From Heterocephalus glaber (lineage: Eukaryota; Chordata; Mammalia; Rodentia; Bathyergidae): a stretch of DNA of 64,000 nt. A program made the translations under genes and the position numbers. The notes below the pieces were generated by a model. That model did no database searches, was not told the DNA's origin, and saw only the letters and a program-made list of their open reading frames with translations. Below are positions 22,961 to 32,974 of this stretch, one piece after another. Position 1 is the first letter of the stretch. Each line of letters starts with the position of its first letter. The stretch lies in assembly GCF_000247695.1 (NCBI RefSeq), contig NW_004624801.1:6225188-6289187 (forward strand). The letters run 5' to 3'.

Positions 22961-24630
22961 TCTGTTTCAAAGTGAGGACTGTTAGAGGGGGCAGCTGGGA
23001 TCATCTGATGGTGCCTTGGAGGAGAAATGACATCTTAACTCGTTTTCAAGATTCCAGTCACCATGCTGTGATCAGGACTTGAGAGCAATGAGCAGAGAGG
23101 ACACGGGAACTCTGCCTTTGGAAAGGGCTCTCCTGTCAGACTGGATCTGCCCAGTGTCCTTTCCTGCTGCACAAAGGTGCAGAGTTAGGCAAAGGCAACC
23201 CTTGTCCGGAGCACTGTTCCCAGCCCCAGCTGTCCAGCCCACCCCACATAATCATTGCTTAAATTACCAGGCTTGTGCCTGGAAAGAACCGAAGGGTTTG
23301 ACCTTCAGAAAATGAGCCTCCAGAGAAGCGGAATTTCTATTCTGGGCGTGTGGATAATGAGCGGAGGAGCAGGCAAGCCATGCTCCAGGCTCCCTGCCTT
23401 TTTCCAGCTTGGTGAAATTGGATGCCTGCACCCCTCCTTTGTCCCCTGGCTCCCCTGCTAACTGGCTTCAATGGAGGAAGGCTGCCTGGTTTCCTTGTCT
23501 GGGTAAAAGGGGAGTGGAGGGGGCCGACAGGGAGCATCCCGAAAAGCCTCATGGGTCCACACTCAGGTGGGTGGACACAGCCTCAGATCATCATCTGTAA
23601 GGCACAGCCTGGCCGGGAGTCACATCCAGGCCTCTCTGTTTGCTTTGGGAACCACCCAAGGACACGGTTTAGCTTTTGAGAGGTGCGAAAGTGGAAAACA
23701 AAAAGCCCCTGGCAAACGTCGCACACACCCATCCCCTGAGCTGCCCGATCAATGCTGGGCCGCTGAGATAAACGCAGCTCTGCTTTCCTGCTTCCCAGTT
23801 CAGAGATGCCAGGTCTGGCTTCCTGGTCCCCAGGTCTCCTGGGCCCACACAGCTGTTGGGCCTGTCTTTTCTGGAGGTCTCCAGACCAGCTTCTGTGGGC
23901 ACATGAGGGAAAGGCAGTTGGGTGGAGTGGGCCTGGCTGCAGCCTGGGCAGAAAGGTGTGTGGCAATCCCCTCACAAGGATAGGATGTGGGGCTGTGCAT
24001 CAGAGCCCAGGTCAGAGCCCACTTTGGTCCCAAACAGGAGCTGATATCCATCAGAGCCCATGGAATGCTCCCAGTGAGTGACGCTTCCTGAGGGCGGTGG
24101 CTTTCAGTAAGGTTGGCCTGGTCCGGCTTTGCCACTCTTCTAGAAGAGTAGAAGCAGCTGGGCTGCCAGGTCATGTGACAGGAGCTGGGCGGGCCACACG
24201 TTTCCATGCGTGCCTCATTTCAGGGGGCCACGCCCAAGGGGCATACCCTTCTTGCAAAGCAGTGTGGGAATTCTGCCAGGCCGAAAATGGACAGGCTGGT
24301 CTGCTTCCAACCCTTTCTCAGGTGGAAAGTTGAGGTTTTGCAGTCCTGTAATTACTATGTTTAGCAAAGATACCAATTTCTCCTTCTTGGGTAATTTTCA
24401 AAAATGGAAACCAGTTTTCTTTGTGCTGGATGAGTCAAAGACCACAAAGTCTACAAAATCATGTCTCAATCCCAGTGAGGATGTTTTTAACTCTACTCCA
24501 CAAATGCGCATTGAGGGGGGAAGCACGGTCCTGGTTTGCATTTGCTTGGGTAGATCTGGGGAAAGGGAGTTGGCAAAGAAGGTTCTGGAGCCAAGTAAGG
24601 ACACAATTCCCAGGTTATTTCTCTGTCCAT
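22960..24630. other. Unique sequence, no feature recognised
   Basis: GC-moderate sequence with many short open frames on both strands but no recognisable protein, repeat or RNA. Confidence 0.5.
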
Positions 24631-24631
24631 C

Positions 24632-25143
24632 TGTGGTCGGCAAAATAATGGCCCTGAAAGATATCCATGTCATAAGCCTGGAACCTGTGGATATGTTACC
24701 TTACAGTGCAAAAGGCATTTTGTGGTATAATTAAGGACGGTGAGCTGGGGTATTACTATTGAGATGGGTTATCTGGGTGGGGCCAGTGCAATCCCAGGCT
24801 CCCTATGAAATGGAGACAGAGATTTAACACCTGGTAGCTGAAGCCAGACAGAGATAAGATTTGAAGATGCTACACGGGTTTTACAAGTGAAGGAAGGGGT
24901 CCTGAGCCAAGTAATGCAGGGGGGCCCTAGAAGCTAGAAAAAGCCGGGTTACATAGCCTCTCAGGTCCACTGTAGACTTCAAACCCCCAGAAATGTAAGA
25001 TGATGTGTTTGTGATGCTTTAAATCTGTACAAAGCTGGGGATTTAGCTCAGTGGTTTCGCCACCTGCTGCGCAAGCGCAAGGACCTGAGTTCGATCCCTG
25101 GTACCAAAAAAAAAAAATCTGTACAGAAATAGGTGCCTAATAC
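24632..25143 (+). mobile_element. MLT-type LTR fragment, interrupted by an ID SINE
   Basis: Landmarks GGAACCTGTGGATATGTTAC, CCAAGTAATGCAGGGG, AGAAATGTAAGATGATG and the terminal AATAGGTGCCTAATACA follow the order of an MLT-type LTR. An ID SINE at 25,034-25,119 is inserted near its 3' end. Confidence 0.55.
25034..25119 (+). mobile_element. ID-type SINE with target duplication
   Basis: GGGGATTTAGCTCAGTGGTT, GTTCGATCCC and a poly(A) tail; AAATCTGTACA is duplicated around it. Confidence 0.95.
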
Positions 25144-25507
25144 ACCATCCAATGCAAAACCCAACTCTTCTTCCAAGGACTGGGGAACAAATCCATCTGC
25201 TCAGGAACCTGAAGATGTCATAAGCCAAGACAGAATCCAGGATCTGAAGGTCAAGGTAGCTGGAAGAGTGTGGGAGTCTGGCTGCAAACAAAACCAACTC
25301 CTCCCAACAGACTGTACCCCAGCAACACCAGAAGGGTAGGCCTGGCTTCCTAACACCTCCTTCCTCTGAAACTCACAGGGTCAAACATGCACACCCAGTT
25401 CATCTTTCCATGAAAACACGAAACAGTGATTCACACTAGGGTCCTAAAAACATATTGGTTTTCCTTCCCATTTACACTGAGAAAGAACATGTCCACAGAC
25501 AGTCAGG

Positions 25508-25951
25508 CAGCTGAGCGTGGTGGCCCAACTCTGTAATCCCAGCTATGGGAGACTGAGGCAGGAGGATCCGAGGCCAGCCTGGACTACAAAGACCCTGTCA
25601 AAAAAAAAACAAACAATGCAGAGCACATCTAAATCAAATCTAAACAACTAATCTTGGGCTGGGGATATAGTTCAGTGGTAGAACTGTGATTAGCATTCAC
25701 AAGGCTCTGGGTTAAATCTCCAGCACATATGCACACGCTCTTCTCTTTTCTCTCTCCTTTCTTTTATGTGTGCTGGTGGTGCCTACCTGTAATCCCAGCA
25801 CTCTGGGAGGCTAAGGCAGGGAGAATGCAAATGGAGCCCAGCCCAAGCAATCAGCAATTAGTAAGACCATGTCTCAAAATAAAAAAATTTAAAAAGTGCC
25901 GGGATGTAGCTCAGTGTGAAGGTCCTGGGTTCCATCCCTAGTACCACAAAA
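25508..25951 (+). mobile_element. B1 and ID SINE cluster
   Basis: B1 at 25,508-25,608, an ID-like body at 25,654-25,728 and a B1-ID composite at 25,760-25,951, all forward. Confidence 0.85.
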
Positions 25952-27701
25952 AAGAAGAAGAAGACAGTGTTCCAGAAGTAATGACCCTGAATTGTAGCCA
26001 GGGTTGGCAGGCCTGAAGGTTGGTGAGGGGCAGTGGAAGCTAGAGACTAAAGGCTCAGTAGACTCTGGCCTCTGCAAGAATGCCCCCAGTGGGTAGAGCT
26101 ACGGTCACCCCAAACACAGCACAGAAAAACAAGCAAAGGCCACAGGAGCTGTAGAATCCTCCTGGGCCCATGTGCTCCCCTGAACCTCCATGTAGTGTGC
26201 AGCATCCCCAGCACCTGGCATGGCCAACCGAGAAGCAGCCCCAGGGAGCTCTCAGGATGGGAAGTCACACCCAGGGTGGCCTAGAATACACGGCAGGCTC
26301 TGGCAGGGCCTCCCAGCCTGGGGGTTTGCTTCTAGGCTCCTCTGGGGATGGGTCTGTTTTGGAGAGAGCCCCCTCCTCTCTGGAATTGGGTTCCCATGTG
26401 TCAAAAGCAAAGCAGTGGCTTGCCCTTGACTCTTGGTCAGGGATGGACATGGGTAAGCTTTTGGAAAGAGAATAGGATTCTTTAGACAAGGAGAAAGGGA
26501 AAGGGCTCTGGAAAAGGCAGCCGGGTATGGGGAGGCGAATGACATGAATGAGGCGGGCAGAGCAGAGTCCCTGAAGGTGAGGGGGCCAGGGGGTGAGGTT
26601 GCAGGCCGGACAGAGAAGGCATTGTGCCGGCTGCAGCAGGGGCCAGACGGCTCTGCCCTTCGCCTCCGCCCCACTGGGACTTCCCGAGCCAGGAAGGCAG
26701 CGGGGCTCCCAGGCCAGGGTTAAAGAGCCCAGCGGGCTGCCCCACCTCCCTTAGCCAACTGTTTCCAGTCAGCTCCGCCCCTGCCAACCCCGCCGCCGAC
26801 TTAAGCCCTGCAGCCTGGGGCCCCAGAGGAAAAGAGGATGCCTGCCCCAGGCAAGCGTCAGAGCCTCGAACTCAGGCATAAAGTTTTCTGTCCCCGTGCC
26901 TCAGTTTCCCCTCTTCAGTCTTAGCGACACCGGCTTTTCAGGTCAAATTGGAAAGGCCCATACGAGTGCGGGGATGCAGAAAGTGGTGGTGGTGGTGGGG
27001 CTGTCCCGGCCGGTTCCCGCAGCCAAGCCCCTCTCCTCCTAGGGTGAGATCTTGGGGCGCACAGCTCCTCCTGCTCGCGGCTTCTCCGGGCCGAAGTCCG
27101 GACCGGGAGTGGAGAGGGAAAGAGACGCGATCAGAAAAGAGAGGCGGGCAGATCTGACCCTCGATTCCCGCGGGGAGCCCCCCCGCAGCCGCCGCTAGCG
27201 TTGCCGCCGCGCGTGACCGCGGCGCTGCGGCTGCCCTTCCCCCGCCAGCGCAGGATGGGGGAGGTCGGGGGCGGCGGAGACGCGGGACCGTAACCCTGCG
27301 GACGCGCCTGGCGGCTCTGGGGACCGGGGACGGTTCCCCTCCCCCTCCCTTTGCCTGCCCTGGTTTTTTGTTTCCGGGAGTTTCTCCATTCGTGAGCGCG
27401 TCGCTGAGTCACCTCCGAGCGGGCTCGGGACGCTCCGCACCCAGCGGTCCAGGGCTCGCGATGCCCCAGCTCGGTCCCTCTGCCCCGCCTAGGGACCCCC
27501 AATGGGGGGACGAGGGCAGCCCACCCTGCCCTCTGGAGGAGAAGACACCACCGAGGCATGCTCCGCGCCGCTCCCGGACTCCCCTCTTCTCGACTTGACG
27601 AAGCGATGAGAGGGGTGTGTGGGGGTCGGATGGGCACCAGCGTGGGCGCGAGAGCCCCCTGCAGCCCGGGCCCCGACAGTAGTCTCAGCCTTTTGTTTTG
27701 T

Positions 27702-27786
27702 TTTTTTTTTGGTACCGGGGATCGAACTCAGGACCTTGAGCTTGCGAGGCAGGCGGCGGAACCACTGAGCTAAATCCCCGGCCCCC
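27702..27786 (-). mobile_element. ID-type SINE inside the SPHK1 CpG island
   Basis: Reverse body GGTACCGGGGATCGAACTCA through AGCTAAATCCCCGGCCCC, close to the family consensus seen elsewhere in the window, so probably young. Confidence 0.95.
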
Positions 27787-27959
27787 GGGGGTGGGGTGGG
27801 TGGGTTGGTTTTTTTTTCTGACTCTTGCCTTACTTGGGTCAAGTCGGCCTTGGCAACTTCTTCCTGGCAGTCTACGCAAATAACCTTCCAGGGATTTAAC
27901 TCTAGTTGGTCGTGGACACATTCAGGTCACCTGCCGTGAAATCCAGCGCGCGTGCGCGC

Positions 27960-27961
<2 letters not shown>

Positions 27962-28003
<42 letters not shown>
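27962..28003. repeat. (CA)n microsatellite in the SPHK1 CpG island
   Basis: About 21 uninterrupted CA units, followed directly by alternating CG-rich dinucleotides. It lies about 1.8 kb upstream of the SPHK1 ATG. Confidence 0.97.
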
Positions 28004-28007
<4 letters not shown>

Positions 28008-29584
28008 GCGCGCTCGCTCCCCGTTCGCCTCCGCTTTTCCCACGGAGCCTGCGGGAGGGGCTGAGGCTGCAGGACCACGCCCTCCACGCGTGCCTCTCCA
28101 CCACCGGCCCGAACCCCTAGGCCCGTCCACCCTGCCAGACTCCTCTCCAGCGGGCCGGAAGCGTGGACTTGTTCGCCCTCTGCAGGCAGCTTCTCTGGTC
28201 CAGGTGAGCCTGACAGGGCACCCTGGGGAAAGGGTCCAACTTTTAAGGTTGCTGACAAAGCTTCCTTCTCGCGATCTCGTACTCGGGCTCGGAGCCCGGA
28301 GCCAGCCCAGCCCTGCCCGGGACGGGGCTCCACGCTGCCTCGGGCTCTGGGCTGAGCTGATCCAGAAACGAAAACTAATCCTCTGCGGGAGAGGGAGGGA
28401 GGAAGAGAGGGGAGCCTGTGGGTGAAGGCGAGGGGAGGACGACACGTCCCGGCCTGGAGGAGGGGTGAGGGCCGGGCTGAGTCTGGCTTCTGGTGGGCTG
28501 GGGCGGGCGCGCTGCATCCCGGCTGCCCGCAGCGCGCGGGGCTGCGAGGTCGCGACGACGGGGTGCAGCTCTGGATCGTGAGCGAGCGCAGAGCCACGCG
28601 CGGCCAGTGTCGGCGCGGAAGTCGGCACCTAGGCGAGCTCGCCTGCGCCTCCTCCTGTGCGGGGTGCTCACCTGCGCGCGCCTGGGATACTGTGTCCGGG
28701 ACTCGCCGTTCCCAGGATTCAGCCCTCGGTTCTTTTTCAGCCCGCCGAGCCGCGGGCGCGGACAGCGTCGAGGACTGTGCGGAGGGACCAGGGGTGAGGG
28801 TGGGAGACTGCGGTCGCGCCGAGCGAAGCGCCCTTCCCCGCGAGCCGGATGAAGGCGGGGCGTGGCCAGCCGGGGAAGGGATACAGCGCCCTCCCTGCGC
28901 CGAGGCATCGCCGAGAAGCTGCGAAAAGTTTGAGGGAGGCCGGAGGCAGCGAGGCCTGGGAGTCCACGCTAGCTGGCGCTTCCGTGGACCCTCAGTCGTG
29001 GGGCTGCGTCGGGGTTTACGAAGCTGTGTTCCGATCCAGGTCAGTGTAGGGAAAGGCGTGGGCGTCTCAACGGCCAACCGGTCAGTCCCCCTGGGTAGTG
29101 CCGCCCTCCGGGGGCCGGGGGCTCTTGGGCGGCCCGCAGGAGAGACCTGGGCCACGCACGCTGCAGCCTTCCTGCCCACTCTCGGCGAGTGTCCCTTCGG
29201 AGCGCGAGCCTGGCAGGCGCGTGGTGGCCCCAGTCCCTCTGAACTTCGTGCTTAGCGATGTCAGCTCAAGTTCTGGGAATAAAATCAGTACTCCACTCCC
29301 CCTGCAGCCTCGCAGGGTGAGAAGCTCGTCAGACGACGGGGCCCAGAACACGAAGTCCCCAGAGAGACCCTTCGCCTCGGGAGTGTGGGGGCTCAGTTCT
29401 TTGGCGGCGCTGGACCTCGGCTCTCTCGGCCTTTCAGAAAGCCAGGTCCGGGACGCACGGGTTTCTGGCGACTCAGCAGCGCGCACCTCGCCGGTCGTGG
29501 TCTTGGGATCGGGCTGGGCCCTCACCCGACATCCAAGAGCCGCGGCCCTGGACGCCGCCAGCGCTGTCCCCTCCCATCCCTCAG

Positions 29585-29779
29585 ATCTGGAAGCCGAAGG
29601 GAATGACGCGGGTGCCCCCAGAGCCCCAGCTCCGGGCGGGGAGGGCGAGCCCCTTGACGCCCTCCTGGGAGGCACCGATAAGGAGCTGAAGGCAGGACCC
29701 GGCGTCACCGCGGGCAGCACCCCGACAGCGCCGGGGACCCCTTGGCAGCGGGAGCCACAGGACGAGGCTATGGACCCAG
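29585..29779 (+). CDS. SPHK1: Candidate N-terminally extended SPHK1 coding exon
   Basis: The frame of the MDPA start is open upstream. It encodes a stretch containing GNDAGAP, GGEGEP, TDKELKAG and TAPGTPWQREP just before MDPA. These blocks match, from memory, the N-terminal extension of the longer human SPHK1 isoform. A pyrimidine-rich tract ending in CAG just before 29,585 could be an acceptor. An ATG at 29,258 begins MSAQVLG like the human long form, but it is in another frame, and the obvious donor at 29,317 does not restore frame with that acceptor. The start and splicing of the long form are therefore unresolved. Confidence 0.5.
29770..29779 (+). CDS. SPHK1: SPHK1 first coding exon (MDPA start)
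   Basis: Only ten coding bases: ATG GAC CCA G. The split alanine codon is completed by the next exon. The donor reads CAG|GTTTGT, weaker than the usual GTRAGT. The junction falls where mouse SPHK1 isoforms switch between alternative N-termini, which supports an exon border here. Confidence 0.85.
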
Positions 29780-31664
29780 GTTTGTGGGGGTCTGGCTGGG
29801 AAGGGCTGCGGGGGATCCCCCTCTCCCTCTCCAAAAATGATGGACCGCCAGAAAAGGGGCTGGAGACTCAGAAGAGAAGCACTTTTACTCAGGTCAAAAG
29901 CTGGCCGGGCCTGAGCCGAGGAAAGGGGGTGTCAGCACCCCCACCCCGCCGCTTCCTCGGGCCGGGCTCTATTGGGTCAGTTACACCAGGTATTGCGGAC
30001 GGACGCTACGCTTCCGCCCCAGTGCTCCCGCTGAGCTCCTGGTGGCCGGTTGCGGACGCGGCCCTCTCGGGTTCGTTCTCCTAGCGTGCGGCTGCTCCCG
30101 GGGCGCGCTCCCGCGGCCCTGCCGCGTACTGGTGTTGCTGAATCCGCGCGGCGGCAAGGGCAAGGCGCTGCAGCAGTTCCAGAGGCTCGTGCTGCCCCTT
30201 CTGGCCGAGGCGGAGGTCTCCTTCAAACTGACGGTCACTGGTGAGTACGCTCACACACACCCAGCGCGGGGTGTGCCTTCCCTGGGCGGGAGCCAGCCCT
30301 GAAAACTGCAGGTCTCCCCTCAGAGCGACAGAACCACGCGCGCGAGCTGGTGCGGGCGGAGGAGCTGGGCCGCTGGGACGCGCTGGTGATCATGTCTGGG
30401 GACGGGCTGATGCACGAGGTGAGATTTGCGCCAGAGGCTGGCTGAGGCGGGCAGGGTGGCAGGGTGGGGCTGCTCAGCCTGAGGCCGCTCCTGCTCCGAC
30501 AGGTGGTCAATGGGCTCATGGACCGGCCGGACTGGGAGACCGCCATCCAGAAGCCCTTGTGCAGCCTCCCAGGAGGCTCTGGGAACGCGCTGGCCGCTTC
30601 TTTGAATCACTATGCTGGGTAAGAGCCCAGGGCCTCGGTGCCATCTCTGTGCCCCTACTGTCAAGTTTCCTTTTCTAGGTTGCTGTAGGCCGAGTTAGTG
30701 TCCATTCTCTCTTCTCCTGGAGCTCTGTCCTCATTTCTGGGTCCTCTGTTGGTGGCTCCAGCCACTTGTCACTTTCCTGAACAGCTGCCTGGGGACGGGA
30801 CGACACATTGTTTGGCCTGGTCTCACTCCCCAGGAGCAGGAAGGGGAGGATGCCTGGAGGCTGCTGCCCTGTCCCATCTGACCTTTCTCCTGCAGCTATG
30901 GGCAGGTGACCAATGAAGATCTCCTGACCAACTGCACACGGCTGCTATGCGGCAGGCTCCTATCGCCCATGAACCTTCTGTCCCTGCACGCGGCCTCAGG
31001 GATTCGCCTCTTCTCTGTGCTCAGCCTGGCCTGGGGATTGGTGGCTGATGTGGATGTGGAGAGTGAGAAGTATCGGTGCCTGGGGGAGAAGCGCTTCACT
31101 GTGGGCACCTTCTTTCGCCTGGTGAACCTGCGCACCTACCGGGGCCAACTGGCCTACCTCCCCACAGGAAGTGCTGTCTTGAGTAAGACACCCACTTCCC
31201 CTCTGCTGCTGCAGGGGGGCCCTGTGGACTCACACCTTGTTCCCCTGGAGGAGCCAGTGCCCTCTCACTGGACTGTGGTGCCCGAGCAGGACTTTGTGCT
31301 GGTGCTGGCACTGCTGCACACTCACATGGCGAGCAAGATGTTCACGGCACCCATGGGCCGCTGTGCGGCTGGTGTTATGCATCTGTTCTACGTGCGTGCA
31401 GGGGTACCGAGGACCATGCTGTTGCGCCTCTTCCTGGCCATGGAGAATGGCACGCACATGGAGTATGGCTGCCCATACCTGGTGCACGTGCCCGTGGTCG
31501 CCTTCCGCCTGGAGTGCAAGGATGGGAGGGGTGTGTTTGCTGTGGACGGGGAGCTGTTGATCTCTGAGGCTGTGCAGGGCCAGGTGCAGCCTGACTACCT
31601 CTGGATGGTTAGTGGCGGCAGGGAGCCCCCACCCACCCAGAAGCCCCAGCAGAAGGCTTTATGA
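29770..31664 (+). CDS. SPHK1: Sphingosine kinase 1, complete coding region in five coding exons
   Basis: Lipid kinase that phosphorylates sphingosine to sphingosine-1-phosphate, mainly in the cytosol and at the plasma membrane. Joined exons are 29770-29779, 30085-30240, 30324-30418, 30503-30618 and 30896-31664: 1,146 nt, 381 residues against 384 in the common human form. All four introns are GT-AG and keep frame. The diacylglycerol-kinase-type catalytic signature [12 protein letters not shown] is seen (Asp at residue 82), with GGSGNALA downstream. The proline-directed serine corresponding to human Ser225 (the ERK site) is present as residue 227 in KTPTSP. The chosen ATG has G at -3 and G at +4 and encodes MDPA, as in human. 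Two oddities: the C-terminus ends KPQQKAL and lacks the PPEE motif, and the frame stays open upstream of the ATG with a conserved extension. Identity is certain; the exact start used in vivo is less so. Confidence 0.97.
30085..30240 (+). CDS. SPHK1: SPHK1 coding exon 2
   Basis: Acceptor CTCCTAG and donor GTGAGT. Encodes the conserved [20 protein letters not shown] start of the catalytic domain, including the glycine-rich nucleotide-binding segment. It carries one more residue near the N-terminus than human, which explains the +1 residue offset downstream. Confidence 0.95.
30324..30418 (+). CDS. SPHK1: SPHK1 coding exon 3 (catalytic SGDG motif)
   Basis: Acceptor CCCCTCAG and donor GTGAGA. Encodes the segment from ERQNHAREL to SGDGLMHE, with the catalytic aspartate at residue 82. 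Flanked by very short introns of 83 and 84 bp. Confidence 0.96.
30503..30618 (+). CDS. SPHK1: SPHK1 coding exon 4
   Basis: Acceptor CCGACAG and donor GTAAGA. Encodes [12 protein letters not shown] through [17 protein letters not shown], part of the lipid kinase catalytic core. Confidence 0.96.
30896..31664 (+). CDS. SPHK1: SPHK1 last coding exon
   Basis: Acceptor CTCCTGCAG. Encodes about two thirds of the protein: [10 protein letters not shown], the [10 protein letters not shown] block, the Ser227 ERK-site equivalent, VPSHWTVVP, the [17 protein letters not shown] core and the FAVDGEL block. It stops at TGA 31,662-31,664 after KPQQKAL. Human and mouse continue with a proline-glutamate tail (PPPEEP) that is absent here. 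Confidence 0.97.
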
Positions 31665-31945
31665 GCCCATGGGCCCTGCAGTCCCTTATCTACTGGTATA
31701 GGCTGAGGTAGGGCTTCCCACCCTGGATGGAAGGGCCTGCCTACAGCTCATGTTGGGGTGATGGGGACTCTTCCAGAGAAGGGGGTGGAAAGGCGGTGGA
31801 GGCTATGCTCTGAGGACCAGAGGTCAAAATGGGGCCCTGGGCAAGAGCCCCACTGCTGGGGCCAGTTGCTTGCGGAAGGCAGTCCCATTAGTTCTGGGGG
31901 GCCTCTTCCATGAATCAAGTCCAAATAAAGTGATATCCCCAGCCT
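31665..31945 (+). other. SPHK1: SPHK1 3' untranslated region with poly(A) signal
   Basis: Follows the SPHK1 stop codon. A canonical AATAAA hexamer lies at 31,924-31,929, so the transcript probably ends near 31,945. No other strong signal is seen before it. The end is an estimate from the hexamer. Confidence 0.75.
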
Positions 31946-32974
31946 GCTGATCCTGTCCTAGGGAGGGAATGGGGTCTTGTTCTAGCCCTAGAATTGTGTC
32001 AGTGACACCAGTGGTGTTCCTGTATCGCACGACATGCTGGAGTGTCTTGGTGGTGGGCACGCAGCCCTCTTAGGCACTCCTGCTCAGGCCACCTTCAGCC
32101 TGAAGAGGCCCCCGAGCCTGGCAGGCTGCCTGAACCCACACGTAGGAAGGCCATGGCTCTGTGCTCCTGTCTCTGACCTTGGGCCACACAGCCAGTTGCT
32201 GAGTGTGGCTGAAGATCAGCATGGAGTGAGCAGGAAAAGAAAATGCATTAAAGGCATTAGGGAAACTGGCAAGGAGTTGGGGACAGATTTCCGAAGTCAA
32301 AATGGCAGATAGCAGTTCCCTTGAGGGCAAACGGGCTCCTCCAGGCTCACTCATCAGCCTCTGCCCTTAATCACGAAGTCTTGTACAGTAAGGAGTGCTG
32401 GGCAGAGGTTCAAAGAAGGGAGGAGCAGATGCCAGTCTTCCTGAGCAACCCTGTGGGCATCCAGCCCAGGAGTGACATCTGCCCACCACAGGGACTCTGA
32501 AGTCAGCTCCCCAGATCTGGAAGGGGCTGAATGGGTCAGTCTGGCTGCTGGGGACCACAGCTGTCCGGAGGTGGACACTGTGATCACTTGGCTTTTGAAG
32601 AATACCATACTAGGGCCGGGGATTTAGCTCAGTGGTTTCGCCGCTTGCTGCGCAAGCACAAGGACCCGAGTTCGATCCCCGGTACCAAAAAAAAAAAAAG
32701 AATACCATACGAGCCAGGAATTTTACCCAGCCGAGAGGCAAGAAGACTGACCCACTTGACATCTGATCCTACCAGCCCTGGGAATTCTGCCTGGAGATGC
32801 CAAAGACACTTGGCCTGGGGCATCCAAGACCCACTGCCACAAGCCTTGCCTGGGGAGGGGGAATGTGAGGGGCACTGGGACATGAGGAAGAAAGGCAACA
32901 GAGCCCAGCTGAATGGCAGAGGCAGGTTTAATGGTGTCACCTTGTCTTGTTAATGAGCCAACCAAAAAAAAAAA
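31946..32974. other. Short intergenic region between convergent SPHK1 and UBE2O
   Basis: About 1 kb separates the inferred 3' ends of the two genes. It holds one ID-type SINE (32,611-32,699) and otherwise unique sequence with no gene I can support. Confidence 0.7.
32611..32699 (+). mobile_element. ID-type SINE with perfect target duplication, between SPHK1 and UBE2O
   Basis: GGCCGGGGATTTAGCTCAGT ... GTTCGATCCCCGGTACC and a poly(A) tail. GAATACCATAC is perfectly repeated at 32,600-32,610 and 32,700-32,710. Confidence 0.97.

Larger units (their letters stand above)
26900..30480. promoter_or_regulatory. SPHK1: CpG island spanning the SPHK1 promoter and first exons
   Basis: A long GC-rich, CpG-dense block with several GGGGCGG-type Sp1-like boxes and no clear TATA box. 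It covers the region where mammalian SPHK1 uses several alternative first exons, and it continues through the first coding exons. An ID-type SINE (27,702-27,786) and a CA repeat (27,962-28,003) interrupt it. Long open frames on both strands here are a by-product of high GC. I cannot place transcription start sites by eye. Confidence 0.75.

Noticed and set aside
27902..29179. 425-codon minus-strand open frame in the CpG island
   Set aside because: Rich in Pro/Arg/Ala/Ser, includes a translated CA repeat, and has overlapping long frames on the opposite strand. This is what high GC produces; no family resemblance.
32611..32699. A tRNA gene (A and B boxes are visible)
   Set aside because: The boxes belong to an ID-type SINE: it has a poly(A) tail and target duplication, no complete cloverleaf, and many near-identical copies in the window.
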